DNA of 64,000 nucleotides from Nematopogon swammerdamellus (Eukaryota; Arthropoda; Insecta; Lepidoptera; Adelidae). Location: the NCBI GenBank assembly GCA_946902875.1, contig OX336340.1, positions 13,593,566 through 13,657,565 of the forward strand. Reading direction: 5' to 3'. A program made the translations under genes and the position numbers. The notes under the pieces are model-generated. The model saw only the letters and a program-made list of their open reading frames with translations, made no database searches and was not told the DNA's origin. Of this stretch, positions 20,985 to 31,609 are shown piece after piece (position 1 is the stretch's first letter; every line of letters begins with the position of its first letter).

Positions 20985-23900
20985 TTATTTGGAAACTGGG
21001 ATATGGGCGCCGGTGGGCTGGAAACCATTCTCGTCAGCGACATAGTCCACTCGGTAGGTGACGCCGTCCGGACCTTCGTACTCGTAGAATCCCTTGACCC
21101 TGAGACCGCTGTTCTCACTGTCCACCTGTTCCACCTTGCCGGCTTCCTCGGCGAGAATCTTGTTCTCGGTCTCGTAGAGGAAGTGGTAGCCGTCGGGCAG
21201 CACGTCATTGTCGTTGCGGATGATGCCGAACTGGTACTCGTTTCCGGAACCGAACACTTTGCCGCCGCTGCTGTAGCTGCTCTTGCTGCCGCTGACGACG
21301 GAACTGACAGATCCGCGGCTGGACACCTCGCTGACGGCTCCTGCGCCGGAGAACACGCCGGAGCTCGCGCCGGCGGCGCTGCCGATCACGCTTCCAGAGC
21401 CGGAATAGGCGCCACCGGGACCACCCACGGACTTGGAGCCTGTGTACGCGCCGCCAGGACCACCCACGGACTTGGAGCCTGTGTACGCGCCGCCAGGACC
21501 GCCCGCGCTTCCGGAACCGGTGTAAGCACCGCCGGGACCGCCTGCGCTACCGGATCCAGTGTAGGCTCCGCCAGCCGCGCCCTTATCGCCATAGCCGCCG
21601 TCGTAGAAGCCACCGGCCTTGCCCCTGTCTCCCCTGTCGCCACTACAAACCAAACAATTCCATTATTTACAAGTGAACTCTCACAATGCCCTTAAAAATT
21701 AATAACATATTGCAAAACTAGTCTAAAATCCTGACCAGAATAAAATTGTAAATTAAACAAATTTTTTTTTTTATTGAAAGCGCGACATATGGCGCCCAGC
21801 CACCCATAAGGTGTCTATCGACGCCCATGGACATTCGGTCGCATGCGGGGGTTGCGAATGCCATGCCGGCCTGACAGGTGCCCATTCACGCCCCTCTTGA
21901 AGGACCCGAGACTGTAATTGGGGCGAAATATATGAGCAGGGAGAGCGTTCCAGAGTTTACCGGTACTGTAGAGGAAAGATCTGCAGAATCGATTAGTACG
22001 CATCCGCGGTAAGTCCAGCGTATCCCTGCCCATTGCGTATGGTGCGGAGGTGGAAAGGGGACGGCGGGATCGCGTTAAACAGCTCCTCCAAGCACTCCCC
22101 ATGGAATAAGCGATAGAACACACTTAGGGAGCCGACATCCCTACGGTGTTGCAGTGGTTCGCGGCAATATTTCGTATATAATGACTCGACAGTACCGGCA
22201 GGTAGGTCAATGAGCTATCGTTGTGAATCTAGTCTAGAATTATATAGCCAAGTTACAGAAAATTATAAAGATGCATAATTTCTTTACTGATTTGAGTTCA
22301 CAGAAATAAGTAGGATGGATAAGGTGCGAGCTCCGACCAGTAACTGTTCTGAAGATGCGAAAAATAGAAGTAAGTAAGTAATTTGATAACTTACTTGTAG
22401 GATCCAGAGCCGTCAGGAACGTAACGTCCGGAGTTGTCGACGTAGCGTCCGTCGTTGCCGCTAGACTTGTACTGTCCGGCGCTGTACTGTCCGGCGTTGT
22501 ACTGTCCGGGGTTGTACTGTCCGGGGTTGTACTGTCCGACGCCGGCGGAGCTGGCGGCCGATGCTACGCTAGAGCGGCTACCGAAAGCGCTGGCGGAACT
22601 TCCAGTGCCACTGAACTTGATGGGTGTGAACCTGCGTGGACAGAAATATAAAGTTAGATTTCATCCATTTATTTACACATTTTTTTTATATTAATTTTAC
22701 ATAATATTTACAAACTTAAAATCTAAAATTAATACAAAAACAAATGGAGTTTCCACCACCGCACCGGCGGCGGGGCGAGCCCAAGCTACCGATGGTCGGG
22801 TCCCAAAGAGAGGAACCTCCGGACGATGCGTGCAGTGTCGAGCAGGGCTGCCTTCTGGATCTGGCCCTTGACCCAACCACTCAGCGAGAGCCTCTCAAGG
22901 TGGTCGTCGAGGCTCTTCGCTATCAGCCCATGCGCCGAAACGACTATGGGCACAACGATCGTCGAGTCGACGGGCCACATTTTGGTAACCTCGTGCTGTA
23001 GATCCAGATACTTTAACATCTTCTCTGCTTCCTTACTGACGAGGTTGCCATCATGCGGCACGGCGATATCGACGAGCGTTGCGCGCCTTGCCTCCCGGTC
23101 CACTATCACAATATCAGGTCTGTTCGCGAGAATAGTCCTGTCTGTGATAATGGACCGGTCCCAGTAGAGTGTGACATGACCGTTCTCGAGAACTGGCGGC
23201 GGATTGTACTTATAGTAAGGCACTTCGGTACCTACAAGGTTGAACTTTAAGGCAAGTTGCTGGTGGATAATCCTGGCTACTAGGTTGTGTCTATGCAAAT
23301 ACTCGGTGTTGGCAAGCTGCGAACAACCGGAAATCACATGTCTGAGGGACTCGCCAGGTTGGTGGCAGGCGCGGCAGATGTCAATGGTCCCGTCCTTCAT
23401 TATGTGTTTCCTATAGTTGTTAGACAAATTTTATTATTATCACTGTTTAACAGCCAATATGAGTTGGAAGTATTTTAATAGTTTTTCTACAAACGCATTA
23501 CAGGTACCAGCTTTTCCCTCGTGGTTTTTTTATAACATCCGAACGTAAACACACACACGTATCGATATAGACAGAGCCGTTGGATTAGACAACCATCATA
23601 AAATATACCACAATGAAATATGTACTTACATTTATGTACACATGCTTATTGAACATAGTCCATTAAAAATGCTTGATAAAAGAGACCGCAATTGTATCAA
23701 CAACCACAAATAGCTAACGGTTCCTGCTCCGAATTCTACTTACTCCCCATCTTCGACTAAACAAACATCGCTCATAGTCGTTCATTCTAAAATTGTAATA
23801 GCCAGATTAAATTAAATTTCATAAAACAAAGTTTTTTTTGCCTGAATGGTATTTAGCTCTTGTTGTTTGTTCTTGTGTTTAGTACTCACTTGACATTGCT

Positions 23901-24373
23901 GAAGGGCACGACGGGCTTGACCTCTATCACGGCCGCCGTTGCCGCCCACGCCGACAGGCACACTACACACGCGACCTGCAAGTTGACATTTCGTTCAAAT
24001 TCGACGAACATGAAACCAAACTGGAATAGGAACACTTAGGTATGTCACATTACTCTAAATAAACATCCTTGTCCAATATTGTGACTAATCCAAGTAATCC
24101 AAGTCGAATGAAAAAACAATGTTATAGAAAGCACGACATGTGGACCGATCCACCTATAAGGTGTCTAACGACGCCCATTGTCTATGGGCGTCGTTAGACA
24201 CGGGCGCACGAGGGGGTTGCGAATGCCATACCGGCCTTACAGGTCTCTCTTTAAGGACCCGAATAAGGCATAAATAACTGATTTTAATGTGTTTAATTGA
24301 TCACGAATGGTATCAATAGGCATGAATATGACTCGTATTATCTGGAGCAAAATCTCACCAAAAGCGACTTCAT
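20985..24373 (-). CDS. CP-E: RR-1 cuticular protein, LCP30-like, Gly/Tyr-rich (4 exons, 331 aa)
   Basis: Exons: 24373-24359 (MKSLL), 23975-23890, 22631-22395, 21642-20985 (TAA stop). Donors are GTGAGA, GTGAGT and GTAAGT; phases 0, 2, 2 agree and the total is 996 nt. A signal peptide ([14 protein letters not shown]) opens exon 2. Exon 3 carries five [10 protein letters not shown]-type pentapeptides (a 15-nt tandem repeat) and [18 protein letters not shown], a signature of LCP30-type larval cuticle proteins. Exon 4 has five or six 13-residue [17 protein letters not shown] repeats, then an RR-1 domain at residues about 257-329 ([41 protein letters not shown]). RR domains bind chitin, so the protein probably cross-links chitin in soft cuticle while the Gly-rich part gives flexibility. 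Each of the three introns contains LINE debris. A TATA box lies 56 bases before the ATG and an AATAAA lies at 20877-20872. Confidence 0.88.
21770..22165 (-). pseudogene. LINE-1 family 3' end in CP-E intron 3
   Basis: The frame [20 protein letters not shown] then GRHGIRNPR matches the C-terminus at 18.9 kb. It is broken upstream and inserted in the same orientation as the gene. Confidence 0.75.
22690..23440 (-). pseudogene. R4/Dong-type LINE endonuclease end in CP-E intron 2
   Basis: The frame from 23427 to 22786 shows a CCHC finger ([18 protein letters not shown]) and the restriction-like endonuclease motif [20 protein letters not shown], then the [15 protein letters not shown] block. This is the C-terminal third of an R2/R4-group element, with the open frame running 213 codons and 5' truncated. 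It reads in the same direction as the host gene. Confidence 0.8.
23552..23653. repeat. Direct repeat, copy 1
   Basis: TATCGATATAGACAGAGCCG through ATTTATGTACACATGCTTAT is repeated at 24793-24885 with about 90 percent identity by eye. Confidence 0.7.
24125..24265. repeat. LINE-tail inverted pair in CP-E intron 1
   Basis: AGGTGTCTAACGACGCCCAT is followed within a few bases by its reverse complement ATGGGCGTCGTTAGACAC. Two LINE 3' tails are joined in opposite orientation. Confidence 0.65.
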
Positions 24374-24428
24374 GTTGAGCGCGTGGATCTCGGGAATGTA
24401 CTAGGTGCTATACTAATCTCTCCACACC

Positions 24429-24436
24429 TATTTATA
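24429..24436 (-). promoter_or_regulatory. CP-E TATA box
   Basis: TATAAATA followed by GG on the minus strand, 56 bases before the ATG at 24373. Transcription would start near 24405. Confidence 0.65.
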
Positions 24437-24792
24437 TGTTTTTAATTCATATAAATTTATTGATGATTCACACACTCTTCTCCGCTTACTTATATTAGAC
24501 TGATTATAAATAAGCTGTCAGTGCCCGCACCAGAGGCTTCCAAGGTTTAAATTTGTCATGTTCAGCGTCTTCGCGGTTTACATTAAAAAATTGTGATGAT
24601 GTGATAAACAGCACACCTTTGCAGGGTTCCGTTGATAACCAGGATTCACTTTCATGGAATTAGATATTGACAATTTTATAAATCTTTGTAGATATGTTTT
24701 CCTTAAAAGGCAATATCGATCCAATACTTTTTAATTTTACATTCTAAGAGTTATAGAAAACAAAATATTACAAGTACTCTATTAACATTACA

Positions 24793-24885
24793 CACGCTAT
24801 CGATATAGACAGAGCTCTTGGATTTGACAACCATCATAAAATATACCACAATAAAATACTTACATTTATGTACACATGTTTATTG
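24793..24885. repeat. Direct repeat, copy 2
   Basis: Partner of 23552-23653. One copy lies in a CP-E intron, the other upstream of its promoter. Confidence 0.7.
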
Positions 24886-24889
24886 ATTT

Positions 24890-26210
24890 TTTTATTTTTT
24901 TTTTCCACGTTTATCTAAATACATTTTTTTTGCATCATCACATCCATCCTGCGGAAACATCCGAAGCATAACATAAGAACGCAGTGTTACGAACTAAAAC
25001 TATCGAAATACTCCGCAACGAAATCCTGAAATTCCACCACCCACAAGAGCTATGAAATCTCTTAAAGTGTTTAAAATGGCATATGTAAAAAACTTCTTAT
25101 GGAGCTGCAAAAGGGAGGAAAGTACTAAAATATATAAAATAATAAGAAAAGGAAGCATCGGTACTTGGTAGGCACCCATACATACACATAGGTACGTGTG
25201 TATGTATCCATATACTCTCACAACCCTCACACACACATAGACAAAAACTTCGCATCTCACACACATGAACATCTTAAACCCACACACACATCTGACTACC
25301 ACTAATACCACTACACAATAACAACACAAACAAATATATTTATTGATTTTCACAAAGGCACAAGGTACATCAATTATAAACAATGAATACAGAAAGAGTG
25401 AACTTGGACGTGATAGTCATAGGTTATCATGTACCTACTTACAATGATCCCGGTTTCCCAAAATGCTACAGACGGTGGTGAGTGAAAACCAGCGCCAAAG
25501 CCTACATACAGGCTAAACCGGAACAAATACTGAACCGTTACGGTTTTTCGAAACACACATGTTACATAGGTATTTGCGAAATAAACAGATTTTTATCGTT
25601 GGTTATAATTTGTTGTTTTATTTAATTAATTTTAAGTCACTCACTGTCGTACTCAGAACCCCGACAAACACTCGCTGTTTTGTTTTTAATGATGAATAAC
25701 CATATATTAACATAAAATTAAATCAATAAATAATTTAAATTTTGATGAAATTAAAATTAAATTACTTATCCTAATTAATGTCGTGAGAAGATAAATAACA
25801 AAATTTGAGAAGTTGAGAAGCCCTGTTCACACATAATAAATGAGCACGCCACAATGTACGGCAACAGAAGAAACCAGTTCCACACTGAGTGACAATTTGA
25901 CTCAGGATTTATGACCGCCGGCCCTCGTAACTCGCGTTCTATGGATCCTCGAGCTAGACACATTATACTTACTTATCATTGTTTACGAGAGTTCCTCGAG
26001 GAGGATGAAAACTTCAATGATGGCGATGACAAATATAGCGGGAGCTCAACCTCGGGGTGGATGGAAGATTAAACGTGTAGTTTAGAGCGCATCCGTGCGG
26101 GAAATAATATTCACAATATTAAAATGTATCAGTATAGATAATGTTTATTTTATTTTATTTTATTAGGGATAATAATTGTACGCTGTGACATTTACAAGCC
26201 AAGTTGATAC
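24890..26210. other. Intergenic sequence
   Basis: Contains a CA-rich patch (25180-25340) and AT-rich sequence. No gene seen; the open frames here lack any recognisable feature. Confidence 0.4.
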
Positions 26211-26219
26211 ATATCATAC

Positions 26220-26615
26220 GTATTGGTTTGTCAGCCTCGGTAGCTCGGTGGTGCGATGCATCGGTATCCGATTTGCAATTTTAGCACACCGGGCGGGTTC
26301 GGACTTTGGATGGGTGACCGATCGATCGTTGAGCTTGGCCGTGGTTCGGATTCCACGTAAAACTATTGGCCCCTTCTAGGTGATAGGGGTTAACACATAC
26401 GGATTGCTATCACTCCACTGAATCAAGGTGGCTCCGCGTCAGTCGAAACGACTATAAAATTATTGTTCGTGTCTTTCGTCGGGTTTAGTGTAGCCAGCAC
26501 GAACAAAGGGAAGCACTGCCATGGCACCTAGTTCACCAAAGTGTTATGGGCTGACATTGCGGGTGTAATAGGTGATGTAGCCAACCGTAGGCTGTGTCAG
26601 TGCCTATTTACCCGG
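26220..26615 (+). mobile_element. SINE-A with tRNA-like head
   Basis: GGTAGCTCGGTGGTGCGATG (A box) and GTGGTTCGGATTCCACG (B box) are followed by the SINE-A body (AAAGGGAAGCACTGCCATGG, GTTATGGGCTGACATT). Diverged copy. Confidence 0.7.
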
Positions 26616-26619
26616 CTAC

Positions 26620-27850
26620 TTTCTGTTTCCTTTGATTGTACATATTATGTGTGTGATTTATTTTATATTTTGTACTATACAGTGTAGACAAAAGATTTTT
26701 TTTTATAAAAACTCTATTAGACCCAAAATAAAATTAATTGACAGAAAGTGAGCTTACAATCCTCGATGGACAAGTATGTATGTATATTTATTTGTTTAAT
26801 ATATTAAATTTTATATATTTAGAAATTTATATGTGTTCACACAAGTATAGCTTTTATTTTGTATTATTAATAAAATATTCTCATTAATAATTGTTTTATC
26901 TTCAATTCTCACACTTACCTCTTTTGTTACTACCACTTTCACTTTAATAATCGTCTCTCAAACATCCAAAGGTTGACTCAACTAAATCTGCGTAAGAGAT
27001 AAGTCCGCCTTTGCTTCATGCACATTTTGTAATGTGATTATTAGGTACCGGTACAAGTTTTTAGGAGCAATAATTCTTACAAACTAAAATTACCTATCAA
27101 ATTGACTAGGTATAACTAAAACTAAAATTAGGATCTAAAAGAAATGTAAATTTCAAACTTATTTATTTATTTCATTATTGTGTCCATAAAATATATTTAT
27201 GTGTATGAAAACATTACTAAGTAACTGAGTTTATGTTTTCCTAATATTATGTTTGTTTTGTAACGCCATTTACAGATTATTAATTACATTAAATATTTCA
27301 CTAACAACACAAAATTTAAATAAGGCCTATACATAGGCATAATATACATATTACAGTTATATACATATTACATAATAACGAATCATATTAATACAATAGG
27401 GAACATTTTTTTATATTATTTCCTAGCTGAAATCTGTAATTTCTAGTAAATTTTGATTTTATTTCTAAGGACAACGTAATTTGTACTTATCTTACTTCTG
27501 GCACAAAAACGTATTTTCTAGACTTCAATAAAATCCACATGTCCAGGCTCACTAACTACTTCCAGCAGACCAGAGCAATGTAAATGCCTGAAATATAGGT
27601 GCAATCTTGATAAGCGCCTACGTACACAGAAGCAACATATTACATGATCCTTGAACATATTGCGTTCAACCAGCTTCAATTTTCCACGTGAAATTGTTCA
27701 TGGAATACCTATTGTTAAACATATAACATAATCTTAAAATTAATAAGAGAAATTGTAATATGAGTAGATCCTATTCATTATATTTATTAGTATATATTTC
27801 CTAATACATACGGCATGTAATAGCATGCAAACCACCATTCACCAACCACT
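26620..27850. other. AT-rich intergenic sequence
   Basis: Strongly AT-rich with no recognisable gene or repeat apart from short ATTTATTT runs. Confidence 0.4.
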
Positions 27851-27859
27851 CCTACGTTC

Positions 27860-28045
27860 ATATCTTGTCAGTCAGTCAGCGTGTAAGCGTCTACTGCTGG
27901 ACATACGCCTCTCCAATTTTCCTCCAGTCCTCCCGGCCTTCAGCGGTACGGAACCACTGCTTTCCGCACACGTATTTGATGTCGTCGTTCCACCTGGCGG
28001 GTGGTTTTCCCTCACTCCGTTTTCCTGTCCACGGCCGCCATTATC
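27860..28045. repeat. Dispersed repeat H
   Basis: Second copy of the 13880-14012 block with an extension (CCACCTGGCGGGTGG, TGTCCACGGCCGCCATTATC). Confidence 0.55.
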
Positions 28046-28139
28046 TTGACAAGCGTGATCTTCTAAAATATAACTAATTAAGTCGAGGTATTTTTAATAT
28101 TTAAAAATTCGGACACCTGCTTTAATAGTGGTCTATCTA

Positions 28140-28650
28140 TAAATATAAGTCACGAGACTTATATTTTAGATTACATCTTAGATTTATCTGGGGGCACGGC
28201 AGTGCCCCCGCCAAGTCGAGCAACACGGCCGTACCATCCTTTTCTCGAAGCAACTCAGGGTACTTTTGGCTTCCCTGTATCTTTGTTGTGGATAAAGATA
28301 AACACCTGAAAATCGTTACCAAGAGTACATACCAAACCTTGATATACCCCCAAATTATAAGTTTGTACCTATTATAGTTTGCGAGATATCGCCAGTCAAA
28401 TTCCGGTTTTCACTGACTTACTCACTCACTCACTCACTCACTCACTCACTCACTCACTCACTCAGTCACTCACTCACTCAGTCACTCACTCACTCACTCA
28501 CTCACCGATCATCAAAAATCTAAGGTACTTCTAGCAGACCTACAAACTTGAAATTTTGGATTCAGCTAATGTTTAGCCTACAACGAAAGGAAAAACTAAA
28601 ACATCCTAAAATTCAAACCCCGTTTTTTTTGTTGGGTAAACTTACCTTTC
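28140..28650 (-). repeat. Dispersed repeat E, reverse, with CACT microsatellite
   Basis: Reverse-oriented relative of 19560-19985. The CACT/CAGT run (28412-28505) is much longer than the GTGA run in the other copy. Confidence 0.75.
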
Positions 28651-28659
28651 CATACAAAG

Positions 28660-28945
28660 TCTATGACAAATAATTTTGTGAGTTGCATAAGTACACATAC
28701 ACATACACACCACACGCCATATCCCGGCAATCGGGGTAAGCAGAGTAATCGGTGTTGTGCTACAAGTATTCTGGTAAATTACAGCACAATACCGACCACC
28801 ACGTTTATAGCAAAGTATTCGGACAAGATAACTCAGATCAGGCAGCAAGTAAGGCATGAAGGCCCGCCTGCTGCATGGCTTGGTGGAAAGACCGTGCCAA
28901 GGCGAGAGGTGGCTAGCCTGTCGCCCTTATGCGGTTAAATTTACT
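28660..28945 (-). mobile_element. SINE-B copy
   Basis: CCATATCCCGGCAATCGGGG through GCCTGTCGCCCTTATG matches 14045-14255 (minus orientation). Confidence 0.65.
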
Positions 28946-29129
28946 TTCCATACAAAGTCTGTGACAAATAATTTTGTCAGTTGCATAAGTACACATACAC
29001 ATACACACATACACATAAGAATCGGTTCAGTAGGAGTAGTTGAAAAAGTTGTCGCAAGATTAGAAACAAAGATTTAAACAAATATACGGAGTCAAGCTAA
29101 AAAATAAAACCGTTTAAAAAGAAAGACTA

Positions 29130-29930
29130 CCTACAAAAAGAAATGAGATCCCACCAAAAACATATAATATAATAAAATAAAAAGATGCCAAGTCTCGCAC
29201 GCAACCTTTCCACCGTAAAAAGTTGTAAGATTACATGTAGAGCCAAGTCTTTTCATATCATTGAAGCCCGAATTCAACAATGTTGCCATAAATTATATTT
29301 TCCACTTAATATTAATCAAATATTTAGTTACTCCTCTTATATTTAAAATCTTCATTTCTATAAAAAAAACACCTTGACTTGGCAATCGGACAGCTAAAAT
29401 ATATTAATAATAATATGAACGAACCTGATACCAGTTTGTTACATTACATAATATACTATCACACACGCTGAATCCCGACAATCGGAGTAAGCAGAATAAT
29501 CGGTGTTGTGCTGCAAGAACTCTGGTAAATTACATCACAACACCGACAACCACGTTTTGCAAAGTACCTATTCGAACAAGATTCAATCGATCAAGCAGCA
29601 AGTAAGGTACGAAGACCCACCTGCTGCATGCTATGTTTACTTTGTTGTATACTGAAAAGGAATCTTTACGAAGCGATCTGTTTGTGCTGTCCGATTGCCA
29701 AGTCAATGTGTTTTTTTATAGAAATGAAGATGTTAAATATATGAGGAGTAACTAAATATTGATTATTATCCAATTTATGGCAACATTGTTGAATTCGGGC
29801 TTCAATGATATGAAAAGACTTGAAAAACTTGAAAAAGATATGAAAAGGCTCTGCATGGGATCTTACAACTTTTTACGGTGGAATCTTTTTATATTATATG
29901 TTTTTGGTGGGATATTCTTCTTCTTCAATG
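29130..29930. mobile_element. Foldback of repeat G with SINE-B in the loop
   Basis: 29140-29395 and 29688-29925 are inverted copies (both contain GCAACATTGTTGAATTC, AACTAAATATTTGAT-like and CTTGACTTGGCAATCGGACAG). The spacer carries a SINE-B copy (29455-29655). Confidence 0.65.
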
Positions 29931-30117
29931 GTCTATTTTTATCGAATGGTCGAATTCTATGGTCAAAGTAACAGCATGTGTGTGTTGAAAGAATTTATTA
30001 CACTTTAATACTGAAATGGCCTGATCTGAAATGTTCTGATATTTTACTGCACTAAGTTTTCTCTCGTCTATAGCCCTTCGAGAAAGAAAGTGAATTGCAC
30101 CTTCTTTGTTTATATTG

Positions 30118-30290
30118 AACTAGCTTTAACCCGCGACTTCGCTTCGCGTGACTTTTTACTCACAGTTCAGGCCGCCGATGGCGTAGCGTTATGATTTATA
30201 GCCTAAAACCGTCTTGAGAAGTAACAGAATGTAACAGTTAAAACCGTACGTAAATCGATAAAGTGGTTCTCGAGTTAAATGGATATTCAT
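30118..30290 (-). mobile_element. Truncated Helitron end
   Basis: CTAGCTTTAACCCGCGACTT and GCTTCGCGTGACTTTTTACT are the reversed 3' end; it lacks a 5' end. Confidence 0.5.
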
Positions 30291-30299
30291 ATATTACCT

Positions 30300-31180
30300 T
30301 CATGGCCACCGCGCCTCCTCCGCGCCGGTCGCCCTTAGAACTAATTAATTTAGAAGATACCAAAAGCGTTCACCTGTAAATTTTTACATGACCTATGCGT
30401 TGCGAATTGCGTTACTTTCAACTCTCTTGGGCATATTTGAACTTTGCGATGCGTAACATTTTATATTAATGTTTTTCAATAGGTATTCTATTAGATGTAT
30501 CATAAACTAAAATGAGCACCGAGGTGTAAATTTCTTTTAAAAAGAAGATTGCTTGCTTGTGTAAGGCGAAGAACCCCGCCCGTATGACATAGGTACACGG
30601 TAAGATAATTTATGGACTGTCGATTGTAAATACATAATACCAAGGTCGCAGAGTCGACGTGAAGTGAGAGGTCATTGGTTCGAAAGAACCCTAAAGTCAA
30701 ACTGGTTACTACTCATGGTAAATCAAAAGATGTCTCATTCCTAATTTAAATTACGTAACGCTTTATTACCGGACGATGTCGCTCTATACATAATAAAGCA
30801 TCTATAAGGAATTTCCACTACTGCTAATGGGGTTATTCGTTTCTCCATTTCATAAAACCTGCTCTATTAATGGAGATTAGAGATCACACTGTGTACTAAC
30901 CTGGTATCACAGTGTAGATTCAACCGAATAACGTTGCTTGTCACACTATAGTACGCCATGCTTACTATAATATGAGGGTTCGAAAGGGGTCCATATTAGA
31001 AATCGAAAAGCTCTGAAACTATTTCCCAGATTCTATCATTTTATAGTACTTTTTAGTGAAAATCGTTTCATCGAGATTTGGTGGACAGTATAAATCTCGA
31101 CCACTCGAGCTTGGAAGTGAGATTGTAGAATACAGCTACTATTCTTTTGTAAATGCTTCTCTCCTACATATTACCGTCTA
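30300..31180. other. Intergenic sequence
   Basis: No gene or clear repeat recognised. Confidence 0.4.
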
Positions 31181-31189
31181 ATGGTACAA

Positions 31190-31345
31190 AACTTTTTTTA
31201 TTTATGTTATCTTGTCCGAATATTTTGCGAAACTTGGCAGTCGGTGTTGTGGTGTAATTTACGAGAATCCTTGAAGCACAACACCGATTACTACGCTTTA
31301 CCCTGTTTGTCGGGATACAGCGTGCGGTATGTACGTATATATATT
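31190..31345 (-). mobile_element. SINE-B fragment
   Basis: TTGTCCGAATATTTTGCGAA, GGTCGGTGTTGTG-like and CAGCGTGCGGTATGTA mark a truncated copy. Confidence 0.6.
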
Positions 31346-31548
31346 TTTTGTACTTCAATAGATGATAATATTTGTTTTAAGACTAGAAACGTACCGAAAT
31401 TCAATGAAGTTCTTTTCAAAATAACAAAGATATAATAATAGGTAAATGTTTTAATAAATGCACTTTAAAACATTAACCTTTGCTAGCATATAATAATAAG
31501 TTTAACATAGCAATGTCAACATAACAATAACAGTATGTATATACAGTG

Positions 31549-31554
31549 TTTATT
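31549..31554 (-). terminator. CP-D polyadenylation signal
   Basis: AATAAA on the minus strand, about 56 bases past the TAG stop of CP-D. Confidence 0.55.
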
Positions 31555-31609
31555 TATAGTATAGCAGACGGGAGGGTGCGGGGGTCGTAGGTTCCATTCG
31601 GCACTGCAG

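Noticed and set aside
21003..21695. 230-codon plus-strand frame
   Set aside because: Antisense of CP-E exon 4; driven by GC-rich codon use.
22786..23427. 213-codon frame as a host gene
   Set aside because: Zinc finger plus restriction-like endonuclease motifs identify it as a truncated LINE in an intron.
28412..28505. CRISPR-like short repeats
   Set aside because: A simple CACT microsatellite without spacers; the genome is eukaryotic.
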